From Streptomyces olivoverticillatus (GTDB lineage: Bacteria; Actinomycetota; Actinomycetes; Streptomycetales; Streptomycetaceae): 64,000 nucleotides of DNA. Positions 17,638 through 26,625 of this stretch are shown piece after piece (the stretch's first letter is position 1; the number at the start of each line of letters is the position of its first letter). The translations under genes and the position numbers were made by a program. The DNA lies in assembly GCF_014203555.1 (NCBI RefSeq), contig NZ_JACHJH010000001.1, positions 109,973-173,972 of the forward strand, read 5' to 3'. The notes under the pieces were generated by a model. It did no database searches, was not told the DNA's origin, and worked only from the letters and a program-made list of their open reading frames with translations.

Positions 17638-18726
17638 TCAGCCGAGGTGGTGCATCCAGCCGTGGACGTCCTCGGCGGCACCGGTCTGGATGTCCAGCAG
17701 CGCCTTGCGGAGCTTCATGGTCACCTCGCCGGGGTTGCCGTCGGCCTGGGTCCATGCGCCGCCTTCGGACTTCACCGAGCCGACGGGGGTGATCACCGCG
17801 GCCGTGCCGCAGGCGAAGACCTCGGTGAGCGTGCCGTTCTCGGTGTCGCGCTTCCACTGGTCGGTGGAGATCCGGCCCTCCTCGGACTGAAGGCCCAGGT
17901 CCTTGGCGACCGTCAGCAGCGAGTCACGGGTGACGCCGGCCAGCAGCGAGCCGGTCAGCTCGGGGGTGACGATCTTGTCCCCGTACACGAAGTACAGGTT
18001 CATGCCGCCCATCTCCTCGACCCACTTGTGCTCCAGTGCGTCGAGCCAGACCACCTGGTCGCAGCCCTTCTCGGCCGCCTCGGCCTGGGCGAGCAGCGAA
18101 GCCGCGTAGTTGCCGCCGGTCTTGGCGAAGCCGATGCCGCCCGGGACGGCGCGGACGTAGTCCTCCGAGAGCCAGACGGAGACGGGCTTGACGCCGCCGG
18201 GGAAGTACGGGCCCGCCGGGGAGGCGATCACGATGAAGAGGTACTCGTTGGCGGGGCGGACGCCCAGGCCGACCTCGGTCGCGATCATGAACGGGCGCAG
18301 GTAGAGGGAGGCTTCGCCGCCGTGCGCCGGGACCCACGCCTTGTCCTGCTGGACCAGGACGTCGCACGCCTCGATGAAGGTCTCGACCGGCAGCTCGGGC
18401 ATGGCGAGGCGGCGGGCGGAGGCCTGGAAGCGCCGGGCGTTGGCCTCGGGACGGAAGGTGGCGACCGAGCCGTCGGGACGACGGTAGGCCTTGAGGCCCT
18501 CGAAGATCTCCTGCGCGTAGTGCAGGGTCATGTTGGCCGGATCGATGGACAGCGGCGCGTACGGGGTGAGCTGGGCGTCATGCCAGCCACGGCCCTCGGT
18601 CCACTTGATGGTCACCATGTGGTCGGTGAAGTGGCGGCCGAAGCCGGGGCTGGCCAGAATCTGCTCCCGCTCCGCGTCGGACAGCGGGTGCGAGGAGGGC
18701 TTGAGCTCGATCGTGGGCGTCGTCAT
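17638..18726 (-). CDS. ilvE: Branched-chain amino acid aminotransferase
   Basis: Encodes 362 residues of PLP fold-type IV. Visible landmarks are [44 protein letters not shown] (the PLP-binding region) and a C-terminal [11 protein letters not shown]. The enzyme interconverts Leu, Ile and Val with their 2-oxo acids using glutamate, the last step of the pathway whose other genes lie nearby. The start is ATG 18726, with AAGG 10-13 bases upstream. The 191-bp gap to leuB holds a leuB terminator, so ilvE probably has its own promoter. Confidence 0.95.
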   Translation of the reverse strand: MTTPTIELKPSSHPLSDAEREQILASPGFGRHFTDHMVTIKWTEGRGWHDAQLTPYAPLSIDPANMTLHYAQEIFEGLKAYRRPDGSVATFRPEANARRFQASARRLAMPELPVETFIEACDVLVQQDKAWVPAHGGEASLYLRPFMIATEVGLGVRPANEYLFIVIASPAGPYFPGGVKPVSVWLSEDYVRAVPGGIGFAKTGGNYAASLLAQAEAAEKGCDQVVWLDALEHKWVEEMGGMNLYFVYGDKIVTPELTGSLLAGVTRDSLLTVAKDLGLQSEEGRISTDQWKRDTENGTLTEVFACGTAAVITPVGSVKSEGGAWTQADGNPGEVTMKLRKALLDIQTGAAEDVHGWMHHLG

Positions 18727-18861
18727 GAATGCATGTCCTTCACCTTGGTGTGTGGCGGACCGCGCTCACTGTCACCCGATGGGATCGAGGACGTCCGAGC
18801 ATCGCCTCATATCGCGGCCCCACGTTCGATTATCGCTCGTGGGGTGCCCGACGGAAAACGT

Positions 18862-18901
18862 GCGCGCGGCCGGGAATCGATGGTGGCATCCGGCCGCGCG
18901 C
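18862..18901 (-). terminator. leuB terminator
   Basis: A perfect 12-bp GC stem (GCGCGCGGCCGG at 18862-18873, CCGGCCGCGCGC at 18890-18901) with a 16-nt loop, 17 bp after the leuB stop on the minus strand. It is followed by ACGTTTTCC. Confidence 0.75.
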
Positions 18902-18917
18902 GGGAACAGCGGCCGGA

Positions 18918-19973
18918 TCAGTTGGTTACGGAAGCGGCGAGGACCCGCGACACCAGGGCGTCGCCGGTCTGCTCCGTGCTGCGCGGAGCACCGTCCCTGG
19001 CCGTGACGTCCTGGGCCACCGCGGTCTCCACCCGGGCCGCCTCCGCCTCGTAGCCGAGGTGGCGCAGCAGGAGCGCCACGGACAGGACGGTGGCGGTGGG
19101 GTCGGCCTTGCCGGTGCCCGCGATGTCGGGCGCGGAGCCGTGGACCGGCTCGAACATCGACGGGTACGCGCCGCCGGGGTTGATGTTCCCGGAGGCGGCG
19201 AGCCCGATGCCGCCGGTGATCGCGGCGGCGAGGTCGGTGAGGATGTCGCCGAAGAGGTTGTCGGTGACGATCACGTCGAAGCGCTCGGGCTGCGTGACGA
19301 AGAAGATCGTGGCGGCGTCGACGTGCAGGTAGTCGGTGGTGACCTCGGGGTACTCCCGGCCGACCGTGTCGAAGATGTTCTTCCACAGATGCCCGGCGTA
19401 CACCAGCACGTTGTTCTTGTGCACGAGGGTGAGCTTCTTGCGGGGCCGGGCGTTGGCGCGCTCGTAGGCGTCCCGGACCACGCGCTCCACGCCGTAGGCC
19501 GTGTTGAGGCTGACCTCGGTGGCGACCTCGGCGGGAGTACCGGTGCGCAGGGAGCCGCCGTTGCCCGTGTACGGGCCTTCGGTGCCCTCGCGGACGACGA
19601 CGAAGTCGATCTCCGGGCGCCCGGCGAGCGGGGTGGCCGTGTTGGGGAAGAGCTTGGAGGGGCGCAGGTTGACGTAGTGGTCGAAGGCGAACCGCAGCTT
19701 GAGCAGCAGGCCGCGCTCCAGCACGCCGGAGGGCACCGAGGGGTCGCCGATCGCGCCGAGCAGGATGGCGTCGTGGTCCTTCAGGGAGTCCAGCTCGGCG
19801 TCCGGCAGGGTCTCGCCGGTGGCGTGCCAGCGGCGGGCGCCGAGGTCGTACTCCCGGGTCTCGAGCTTGACGTCCGAAGGGAGCACGGCGGCAAGGACCT
19901 TGAGGCCCTGGACCACCACTTCGGGACCGATGCCGTCACCGGGGATCACTGCGAGACGAAGGCTGCGAGACAT
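18918..19973 (-). CDS. leuB: 3-isopropylmalate dehydrogenase
   Basis: Encodes 351 residues of the isocitrate/isopropylmalate dehydrogenase family. It opens [16 protein letters not shown]; substrate and NAD regions [44 protein letters not shown] and [20 protein letters not shown] are present. It oxidises and decarboxylates 3-isopropylmalate in leucine synthesis. The start is ATG 19973; a longer frame to 20030 adds 19 residues not found in the family. It is divergent from the phosphatase gene, with 129 bp between the starts. Confidence 0.95.
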   Translation of the reverse strand: MSRSLRLAVIPGDGIGPEVVVQGLKVLAAVLPSDVKLETREYDLGARRWHATGETLPDAELDSLKDHDAILLGAIGDPSVPSGVLERGLLLKLRFAFDHYVNLRPSKLFPNTATPLAGRPEIDFVVVREGTEGPYTGNGGSLRTGTPAEVATEVSLNTAYGVERVVRDAYERANARPRKKLTLVHKNNVLVYAGHLWKNIFDTVGREYPEVTTDYLHVDAATIFFVTQPERFDVIVTDNLFGDILTDLAAAITGGIGLAASGNINPGGAYPSMFEPVHGSAPDIAGTGKADPTATVLSVALLLRHLGYEAEAARVETAVAQDVTARDGAPRSTEQTGDALVSRVLAASVTN

Positions 19974-20040
19974 ACCGGGACCGTACTCTCCGTCCCGAGC
20001 TTTGACACGCACCGTCCACGATACGGACACATTGCGATTC

Positions 20041-20062
20041 GGTCAGATTGCGTTCACCCGAA
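20041..20062 (+). promoter_or_regulatory. Candidate PHO box (PhoP binding repeats) upstream of the phosphatase
   Basis: Two contiguous 11-nt units, GGTCAGATTGC (20041-20051) and GTTCACCCGAA (20052-20062), match the Streptomyces PhoP direct-repeat pattern G(G/T)TCAYYYR(G/C)G. The second matches well and the first only in its GGTCA core. They sit 41-62 bp before the ATG of a predicted secreted phosphatase, the expected place. Confidence 0.45.
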
Positions 20063-20102
20063 GTACGTGACGCGGTCGCCGATTCCTGGCACGTTGCCGG
20101 TC

Positions 20103-21728
20103 ATGGACACACCACGGGTAGGCATCCCCGACCGCCTTGCACGCCGCATGACCATGCCCGAGCAGCACGAGTACCTGCGCGCCCAGCACTCCGGGCGCTT
20201 CACCCGGCGCGGCATGCTGCGCGCGGGCGCCGCCACCGCCGGCGTGGTCGCGGGCACCGGCCTGCTGGGCGGCCCCGGCCTCGGCAGCGCATCCGCCCGG
20301 CCGCTCGCCTCCGCCCCGCTCTCCCCGACCCTGCTCTCCTCGCCCGCCACCTCCAAGGTCGACGGCTCGCTCGTCGCCCCGTTCGGCCGCCACCTCGCCT
20401 TCGGCGCCGACCCGCAGCGACAGATGCGCATCTCCTGGCAGGTGCCGTTCGCCGTCAAGCGCCCGTACGTGCGCATCGGCGTCAAGCCCTGGGACCTCAG
20501 CCACAAGATCGAGGCCGAGGTGCGCGGTCTGCACACGCCCGCCCTGTCGAAGAAGCTCCCGGCCGTCGACCAGGTCTATCTGCACGCCGCGCTGGACAAC
20601 CTGCGCCCCGGTCAGACGTACTACTACGGCGTCGGCCACGACGGCTTCGACCCGGCCGACCCGCGCCACTTCTCCACGATCGGCACCTTCCGCACGGCTC
20701 CGGCGCGGTCGGAGAAGTTCGTCTTCACCGCCTTCGGCGACCAGGGCGTCAGCTACCACGCGCTCGCCAACGACCAGCTGATCCTGGGCCAGAACCCGGT
20801 CTTCCACCTGCACGCGGGCGACATCTGCTACGCCGACCCCGACGGCTCGGGCACGACGGGCGACGTCTACGACGCCCGCCAGTGGGACAACTTCCTGGCC
20901 CAGACCGAGACGGTCGCCAAGTCCGTGCCGTGGATGGTGACCACCGGCAACCACGACATGGAGGCCTGGTACTCCCCCAACGGCTACGGCGGCCAGAGCG
21001 CCCGCTGGTCGCTGCCGGCCAACGGCTTCGACCCGCGGCACTCGCCGGGCGTGTACTCCTTCACCTACGGCAACGTGGCCGTGGTGGCGCTGGACGCCAA
21101 CGACGTCTCGTACGAGATCACCGCCAACACCGGTTACAGCAGCGGCCGCCAGACCGCCTGGCTCGACCGCAGACTCGGGGAGCTGCGGAAGCAGCGCGGC
21201 ATCGACTTCATCGTGATCTTCTTCCACCACTGCGCCTTCTCCACCACGAACGGCCACGCCTCCGACGGCGGCGTGCGCGACGCCTGGGTGCCGCTGTTCG
21301 AGAAGCACAAGGTGGACCTGGTCATCAACGGCCATAACCACGTCTACGAGCGCACGGACGCGATAAAGGGCACGCGGGTGGCGAAGAAGGTCCCGATCGG
21401 CGAGAGCGTGGACTCCACCCGCGACGGCATCGTGTACGTAACCGCAGGCGGCGCCGGCAAGTCGCTCTACGACTTCCCCGTGCCCGACAGCTACGAGGGC
21501 CACGTCAAGGACGTGGAGAGCGTCGACAGCTACCACTGGGTCAAGGGCGGTGCGAAGAGCCCGGACAAGGTGGAGTGGTCGCGGGTGCGCTACACCGGCT
21601 ACTCCTTCCTCGCGGTCGAGGCCGAGCCGGGCCGCCACCCGCGGCTGCGGGTGACGGCGCTGGCGGAGAGCGGGGCGCGGATCGACAGCTTCGAGGTGAC
21701 GCGGAGCGGAGCCGGGAAAACAGCGTGA
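20103..21728 (+). CDS. Tat-exported purple-acid-phosphatase-like metallophosphoesterase
   Basis: Encodes 541 residues. The N-terminus carries a twin-arginine signal (GRFTRRGMLRAGAATAG) and an Ala/Ser linker. A fibronectin-like purple acid phosphatase domain (QMRISWQVPFAV to GQTYYYGVGHDGF) precedes the dimetal phosphoesterase core: FTAFGDQG, HAGDICYAD, TTGNHDMEAWY, FFHHCAFS and NGHNHVYERT, i.e. all metal-ligand blocks. It should release phosphate from organic esters outside the cell. ATG 20103 is used; ATGs at 20148 and 20154 are alternatives, and none has a clear ribosome site. A candidate PHO box precedes it. Confidence 0.9.
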   Translation: MDTPRVGIPDRLARRMTMPEQHEYLRAQHSGRFTRRGMLRAGAATAGVVAGTGLLGGPGLGSASARPLASAPLSPTLLSSPATSKVDGSLVAPFGRHLAFGADPQRQMRISWQVPFAVKRPYVRIGVKPWDLSHKIEAEVRGLHTPALSKKLPAVDQVYLHAALDNLRPGQTYYYGVGHDGFDPADPRHFSTIGTFRTAPARSEKFVFTAFGDQGVSYHALANDQLILGQNPVFHLHAGDICYADPDGSGTTGDVYDARQWDNFLAQTETVAKSVPWMVTTGNHDMEAWYSPNGYGGQSARWSLPANGFDPRHSPGVYSFTYGNVAVVALDANDVSYEITANTGYSSGRQTAWLDRRLGELRKQRGIDFIVIFFHHCAFSTTNGHASDGGVRDAWVPLFEKHKVDLVINGHNHVYERTDAIKGTRVAKKVPIGESVDSTRDGIVYVTAGGAGKSLYDFPVPDSYEGHVKDVESVDSYHWVKGGAKSPDKVEWSRVRYTGYSFLAVEAEPGRHPRLRVTALAESGARIDSFEVTRSGAGKTA

Positions 21729-21758
21729 CCCGCCCGGGTCGCTGAGGCCCGGGGCGGG
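21729..21758. terminator. Bidirectional hairpin between the phosphatase and the small ORF
   Basis: CCCGCCCGGG (21729-21738) can pair with CCCGGGGCGGG (21748-21758) with one bulge, directly after the phosphatase stop and before the stop of the convergent 47-residue ORF. Confidence 0.45.
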
Positions 21759-21760
21759 AC

Positions 21761-21904
21761 TCAGTGACCGGTCACGCCGCCGTTGTCACGGCGGTCGAGC
21801 GCGCGCTGGAGCGCGGCGGCGGCGTTGGCCCGGTCACTGTCGCGCTGAGCGCTGTCGGCCGTACGGGCGATGCGGCGAGTCCTGCGGACGGCGGTTGCGG
21901 CCAT
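21761..21904 (-). CDS. Small basic Arg/Ala-rich protein, 47 residues, unknown function
   Basis: The minus-strand frame starts at ATG 21904 with GAGGAG eight bases upstream and ends at TGA 21761-21763. The sequence opens MAATAVRRTRRIARTADSAQ, continues with an Ala/Arg/Asp helix rich in ALQRAL, and ends DNGGVTGH. There is no membrane segment or cysteine. The good ribosome site and coding-like third-position GC support it as a real small gene. I do not recognise the family. Confidence 0.6.
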   Translation of the reverse strand: MAATAVRRTRRIARTADSAQRDSDRANAAAALQRALDRRDNGGVTGH

Positions 21905-22205
21905 GGGTCACGTCTCCTCTTGCCGAGAGCCACGAGAAGGTGGAGGGAAGCCGGTCGACAGGGGCGGGGGCCGCGGTGCCGCAGGGATCACCTGCGCCAG
22001 GGCACCGGGCCGCAACCGCCTTCGCTCGATGGAGCGGGAGGTTCGGCTGCCTCCACGCTAGAACAGCGCCGCGGCGCTGTCTGCATGATTACTCGGACTT
22101 CCTACTATCTGAGACGACACGCCGGCCGGACATGGACCCGGACATGGAAACCGCCCCCGGCCGGCTGGGGGGCCGGGCAGGGGCGGAGTTTCGCGCGGGG
22201 GCGGA
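21905..22205. other. Gap between the small ORF and pruA
   Basis: No gene is seen in these 301 bp. They contain an 18-bp perfect palindrome (ACAGCGCC/GCGGCGCTGT, 22063-22080) and an AT-richer stretch at 22081-22125, probably the small ORF's promoter region on the minus strand. The pruA hairpin is at 22151-22186. Confidence 0.5.
22151..22186 (-). terminator. Imperfect hairpin after pruA
   Basis: CCGCCCC (22151-22157) pairs with GGGGCGG (22180-22186), with further GGCC pairing inside. On the minus strand it lies 20 bp after the pruA stop and is followed by TTTCC. Confidence 0.4.
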
Positions 22206-23837
22206 TCAGCCCATGTGGGGGTAGCCGTACTCGGTCGGCGGAACCAGGGTCTCCTTGATCGAGCGGGTCGAGACCCACCGCTGGAGGTTGGTCGCGGCAC
22301 CGGCCTTGTCGTTGGTGCCCGAGGCGCGGCCGCCGCCGAAGGGCTGCTGGCCGACGACGGCACCGGTCGACTTGTCGTTGATGTAGAAGTTGCCCGCGGC
22401 GAAGCGGAGCTTGTCCATCGCGTCGGCCACCGCGGCGCGGTCCTGGCCGATGACCGAGCCGGTCAGGGCGTACGCCGAGACGGACTCCATCTGGGCGAGC
22501 ATCGCGTCGAAGTCGGCGTCCTCGTAGACGTGGACGGCGAGGATCGGGCCGAAGTACTCGGTCGTGAAGACCTCGTTCCCCGGGTCGGTGCACTCGATGA
22601 CGGTCGGGCGGACGAAGTAGCCGACCGAGTCGTCGTAGCTGCCGCCCGCGACGACGGTGCAGGACGGGTCGGACTTGGCGCGGTCGATGGCGGCCTTGTT
22701 CTTGGCGAAGGCACGCTCGTCGATGACGGCGCCGATGAAGTTCGACAGGTCGGTGACGTCACCCATGGCGATGCCGTCGACCTCGGCCGCGAACTCCTCC
22801 TTGAAGCCGTCCTCCCAGATGGAGCGGGGGACGTAGGCGCGGGAGGAGGCCGAGCACTTCTGGCCCTGGAACTCGAAGGAACCGCGGGTCAGCGCGGTCT
22901 TGAGGATCGCGCGGTCGGCGCTCGGGTGGGCGACGACGAAGTCCTTGCCGCCGGTCTCGCCGACCAGGCGCGGGTAGGACTTGTAGTTCTCGATGTTGTT
23001 GCCGACCGTCTTCCACAGGTACTGGAAGGTCTTGGTCGAGCCGGTGAAGTGGATGCCGGCCAGCTCGGGGTGGTTCAGGGCCACCTCGGAGACGGCGATG
23101 CCGTCACCGGTCACCAGGTTGATGACGCCCTTGGGCAGGCCCGCCGCCTCCAGCAGCTGCATCAGCAGCACCGCGGAGTGGGTCTGGGTCGGGGACGGCT
23201 TCCAGACGACCACGTTGCCCATCAGGGCCGGGGCGGTCGGCAGGTTGCCCGCGATGGCGGTGAAGTTGAAGGGCGTGATCGCGTAGACGAAGCCCTCCAG
23301 CGGCCGGTGGTCGCTGCGGTTCCACACGCCCGCGGAGTTGGCGACCGGCTGCTCGGCGAGGATCTGGCGCGCGAAGTGCACGTTGAAGCGCCAGAAGTCG
23401 ACGAGCTCGCAGGGGGTGTCGATCTCCGCCTGCTGCGCGGTCTTGGACTGGCCCAGCATGGTGGAGGCGGCCAGCGTCTCGCGCCAGGGGCCGGCCAGCA
23501 GCTCGGCGGCGCGCAGGATGATCGCGGCGCGGTCGTCGAAGGACATCGCGCGCCAGGCCGGGGCGGCGGCCAGCGCGGCGTCGATCGCGTCCTGGGCGTC
23601 CTTCTGCGTGGCGTTGTTGAAGGTGCCGAGCACGGCCGCGTGGTTGTGCGGCTGGACGACCTGGAACGGCTCGCCGCCGCCCATCCGCTTCTCGCCGTTG
23701 ATCGTCATCGGCAGGTCGATCGGGTTCTCGGCCAGCTCCTTGAGCTTGACCTCGAGCCGGATGCGCTCGGCGCTGCCGGGCGCGTAGCTGTGCACCGGCT
23801 CGTTGACCGGCGCGGGGACCTGGGTGACGGCGTCCAT
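22206..23837 (-). CDS. pruA: L-glutamate gamma-semialdehyde (delta-1-pyrroline-5-carboxylate) dehydrogenase
   Basis: Encodes 543 residues of the aldehyde dehydrogenase superfamily, P5CDH group. The catalytic Cys lies in FEFQGQKCSASSR and the general-base Glu in LVGETGGKDFVV; NAD-site segment HFTGSTKTFQ and the C-terminal QPFGGGRASGTNDK are present. It oxidises glutamate semialdehyde to glutamate, the second step of proline degradation. It starts at ATG 23837 with GAGGTAACCC upstream. It lies downstream of putA, 245 bp apart with a hairpin between them, so expression may be partly independent. Confidence 0.95.
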   Translation of the reverse strand: MDAVTQVPAPVNEPVHSYAPGSAERIRLEVKLKELAENPIDLPMTINGEKRMGGGEPFQVVQPHNHAAVLGTFNNATQKDAQDAIDAALAAAPAWRAMSFDDRAAIILRAAELLAGPWRETLAASTMLGQSKTAQQAEIDTPCELVDFWRFNVHFARQILAEQPVANSAGVWNRSDHRPLEGFVYAITPFNFTAIAGNLPTAPALMGNVVVWKPSPTQTHSAVLLMQLLEAAGLPKGVINLVTGDGIAVSEVALNHPELAGIHFTGSTKTFQYLWKTVGNNIENYKSYPRLVGETGGKDFVVAHPSADRAILKTALTRGSFEFQGQKCSASSRAYVPRSIWEDGFKEEFAAEVDGIAMGDVTDLSNFIGAVIDERAFAKNKAAIDRAKSDPSCTVVAGGSYDDSVGYFVRPTVIECTDPGNEVFTTEYFGPILAVHVYEDADFDAMLAQMESVSAYALTGSVIGQDRAAVADAMDKLRFAAGNFYINDKSTGAVVGQQPFGGGRASGTNDKAGAATNLQRWVSTRSIKETLVPPTEYGYPHMG

Positions 23838-24028
23838 GGGTTACCTCTTCCGGATGAATCCCTGTCTTCAGCTGAGAGGAACTGAAGCGGTGACGTATGT
23901 TGATCAGCGGTCGGGGCTTGACCGTCACGACCTCGCTGCGGCGAGGGCGTGAGAAGCCCTACGGGGCGGAGTCACGGGTTCCGTTACTCCTTATGGACCG
24001 GAACAGGGTCCGGCTCAGCCGGCCAAGG

Positions 24029-24077
24029 GCGGTGGCTGTCGTCACCCAGGATGCACCTGGGTGACGACAACCACCGC
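24029..24077 (-). terminator. Long hairpin between putA and pruA
   Basis: Arms at 24029-24050 and 24056-24077 are complementary over 22 bp with a single mismatch, which becomes a G-U wobble on the minus-strand RNA; the loop is 5 nt. It begins 5 bases after the putA stop. No U-tract follows, so it may be a processing or stability element instead of a full stop. Confidence 0.65.
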
Positions 24078-24082
24078 TCACC

Positions 24083-25009
24083 TCAGCCCCTGGTGAGGAT
24101 GGAGCGGGCGAAGAACAGCAGGTTCGCGGGCTTCTCGGCGAGGCGGCGCATGAAGTAGCCGTACCAGTCGGTGCCGTACGCCGTGTACACGCGCATCCGC
24201 TGACCCTCCGCCGCCAGGCGGACGTGCTCGTCACTGCGGATGCCGTACAGCATCTGGAATTCGTACTCGTCCAGTTTGCGCCCCGCCTGCCGGGCCAGCT
24301 CCTGGGCGATGGCGATCAGGCGCGGATCGTGCGACCCGATCATGGGGTAGCCCTCGCCCGCCATCAGGATCTTGACGATGCGGACGAACGCCCTGTCGAT
24401 CTCCGCCTTGTCCTGGTACGCGACGGAGGCGGGCTCCTTGTACGCACCCTTCACGATACGCACCCGGCTGCCGGCCGCGGCGAGCCGGCGGGCGTCGTCC
24501 TCGGTGCGGAAGAGGTACGCCTGGATGACGCAGCCGGTCTCGGGGAAGTCCTTGCGGAGCTCCTCATGGATGGCGAACATCGAGTCGAGGGTGGTGTGGT
24601 CCTCGGCGTCCAGGGTGACCGTGGTGCCGATGGCGGCGGCCGCCTCGACGACGGGGCGGACGTTGGCGAGGGCGAGCTCGTGGCCGCCCTCCAGCGCCTG
24701 GCCGAACATGGACAGCTTGACGGACATCTCGGCCCTGGCACCGAGGCCGAGCTCCTTCAGGCGCCCGACCAGCTCCAGATAGGCGTCGCGCGCGGCGTGG
24801 GACTGCTCGACGGTGGTGATGTCCTCGCCCACCACGTCCAGGGTGACCTCGAGGCCCTTGGCCGTCGCGTCCTCGACGACCGGGATGACCTGCTCGACGG
24901 TCTCGCCGGCGATGAAGCGGTCGACGACCTGCTTGGTGCCCGGGGCAGCCGACACGAAACGGCGCATTTTGTCGCTGCGCGACGCAGCGAGGATCACGGG
25001 ACCCAGCAC
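24083..25009 (-). CDS. putA: Proline dehydrogenase
   Basis: Encodes 308 residues, an FAD-linked TIM-barrel proline dehydrogenase of the monofunctional type. Markers are EMSVKLSMFGQAL, TLDAEDHTTLDSMF, GCVIQAYLFRTEDD, RIVKGAYKEP, SHDP and the terminal FMRRLAEKP (the RRxxE substrate motif). The start is GTG 25009, with GGAGG 5 bases upstream, giving the usual family length; the open frame continues upstream but without a better site. It oxidises proline to pyrroline-5-carboxylate at the membrane, passing electrons to quinone; pruA completes the pathway. A PucR-type regulator is divergent. Confidence 0.93.
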   Translation of the reverse strand: MLGPVILAASRSDKMRRFVSAAPGTKQVVDRFIAGETVEQVIPVVEDATAKGLEVTLDVVGEDITTVEQSHAARDAYLELVGRLKELGLGARAEMSVKLSMFGQALEGGHELALANVRPVVEAAAAIGTTVTLDAEDHTTLDSMFAIHEELRKDFPETGCVIQAYLFRTEDDARRLAAAGSRVRIVKGAYKEPASVAYQDKAEIDRAFVRIVKILMAGEGYPMIGSHDPRLIAIAQELARQAGRKLDEYEFQMLYGIRSDEHVRLAAEGQRMRVYTAYGTDWYGYFMRRLAEKPANLLFFARSILTRG

Positions 25010-25065
25010 GGGCACCTCCACGATGACGGCCGTCCCCACCTGGGGAGACGGCATAAGTAACTCAT

Positions 25066-25085
25066 CGTGAAACGTAGAGTTCACG
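25066..25085. promoter_or_regulatory. Candidate operator in the putA-regulator divergent promoter
   Basis: CGTGAA-N8-TTCACG at 25066-25085 is a perfect 6-bp-arm inverted repeat 57 bp upstream of the putA GTG and 117 bp from the regulator start. It is the clearest dyad in the region and a likely site for the PucR-type protein. Confidence 0.45.
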
Positions 25086-25201
25086 CCATCTTGCGGCCAT
25101 CGACAGCTGTCACGTATTCGTGGCCGGGATCTCAGACAGATGTATGACAATGATGGCGCGGCTTGCACGACCGGTCCGGCACGAAGGGAACAGGGCGCGC
25201 C

Positions 25202-26473
25202 ATGCGGGGTGAGTATCAGCAGCTGGTGGACGAGATCTCGGCGGCGCTCGGCGCCCCCGCGACGCTGGAGGACCGGGATTTCGCACTGATCGCCTTCGGC
25301 GCCCACGGGGGTGACGACGACCTCGAACTGACGATGGACCCGGTGCGCACGCGCTCGATCCTCCAGCGGCGGTCGACGGCTGCGGTACGGGCCTGGTTCG
25401 AGGCGTTCGGCATCGCGCGGGCCCAGACGCCGCTGCGGATTCCGCCGGACCCCGCGGCCGGGGTGTTCAAGGGCCGGATCTGCCTGCCTGTGCGGCACCG
25501 CGGCGTGGTGCACGGCTATGTGTGGCTGCTGGACGACGAGCATCTGGCGGGGCTCGACCTGGCGGTGCCCTTCGCGGACCCCCGGCTGGCGCAGGCGATG
25601 GAGACGGCGGCCCGGATCGGGGCGCTGCTGGCCGCGGAGGCGCGTGCCGGGGCCGAGCTGGGCGAGCTGCTGCGGGATCTGCTGACGGCCCGGCCCGGGG
25701 GCCGGGAGGCGGCCCGCGGGGCGCTGCGGGAGGCGCTGGGCCCGGCGGCGGACGGGCCGCTGGCGGTGGTGGCGGTGGCGCCGTGGCGGATGACGGGCGA
25801 CGGGGAGGGCGAGGGGGAGACGGAGCGGGCCGGGGACGGCACGGGGTCGGCGCTGGCGGCGCAGTCGGGGGTGGCCGCGATGTGCGCGGTGCCGGGCGTG
25901 CTGCCGGACGGCTCGGCGGCGCTCGCCGCGCTGATCCGGCTGCGTGCGACGGCCTCCCCCGCCCCGGCCCGTACGGCGGCGGACCGGCTGCTGCGCTCGC
26001 CCCGGGCGGGGCGGCGCGTGGCGTCGGGGCCGTCGGAGAGCGCCTATCCGGGGCTGGCGGCGGCCGGGGTCGGCACGCCGCGGCGCGGCCTGACCGAGGC
26101 GCACGTCGCATGGGCGGAGGCGCTGGGGGCGGCGCGTGCGGCGGCCGCGGAGCGCCGGCTGGGCCCGGTGGCGGAGTGGGCGGGGATCGGCCCGTACCGG
26201 GTGCTGACGGGGCTGGCGGCCGGGCATGCGGCGGATCCGGCGGTGCTGCCGCTGCTGGAGGGGGCGCACACCGAGCTGGCCCGTACGGCCGAGGTCTACC
26301 TCGACTGCGCGGGGCAGGCCGGGCGCGCGGCGGCGGCGCTCGGCATCCACCGGCAGACGCTGTACTACCGGCTGGGCCGCGTGGAGCAGCTCACCGGCCT
26401 CGACCTGGACGACGGCGAGGGCCGGCTGCTGCTCCACATGACACTCAAGGCGGCCCGGCTGGAGCAGGCCTAG
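25202..26473 (+). CDS. PucR/CdaR-family transcriptional regulator, probable proline-utilisation activator
   Basis: Encodes 423 residues. The C-terminal PucR-type helix-turn-helix is clear (QAGRAAAALGIHRQTLYYRLGRVEQLTGLDL). The middle resembles the GGDEF-like sensing region of this family, and the N-terminus is a sensor domain with no recognised ligand motif. The start is ATG 25202, with GAAGGGAA some distance upstream. It is divergent from putA, as in several actinobacteria where such a protein activates put genes in response to proline. Autoregulation through the dyad at 25066-25085 is plausible. Confidence 0.82.
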   Translation: MRGEYQQLVDEISAALGAPATLEDRDFALIAFGAHGGDDDLELTMDPVRTRSILQRRSTAAVRAWFEAFGIARAQTPLRIPPDPAAGVFKGRICLPVRHRGVVHGYVWLLDDEHLAGLDLAVPFADPRLAQAMETAARIGALLAAEARAGAELGELLRDLLTARPGGREAARGALREALGPAADGPLAVVAVAPWRMTGDGEGEGETERAGDGTGSALAAQSGVAAMCAVPGVLPDGSAALAALIRLRATASPAPARTAADRLLRSPRAGRRVASGPSESAYPGLAAAGVGTPRRGLTEAHVAWAEALGAARAAAAERRLGPVAEWAGIGPYRVLTGLAAGHAADPAVLPLLEGAHTELARTAEVYLDCAGQAGRAAAALGIHRQTLYYRLGRVEQLTGLDLDDGEGRLLLHMTLKAARLEQA

Positions 26474-26625
26474 CGGAGGCGGGTGTCGGTGGGGCCCGTG
26501 GGACGGGGAGTGATTTCGGCCGACTTCGGCGACTTTCGCGATGGCCGGGCGTGGGGTGACGATGGAGGGGCAGGCCCTGCGGTCGGAAAGATCCGATTCC
26601 GCGGGGGAGAGGGAAGGTTGTACCC

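Noticed and set aside
18773..18811. Mini-ORF ahead of ilvE reading MRRCSDVLDPIG, considered as an attenuator leader
   Set aside because: It has scattered Val, Leu and Ile codons, but no terminator hairpin follows before the ilvE ATG and no good ribosome site precedes it.
26584..26601. CGGAA-N8-TTCCG upstream of the His-rich gene as a Zur box
   Set aside because: The arms do not match TGAAAAT...ATTTTCA, and 5-bp arms of this composition arise easily by chance.
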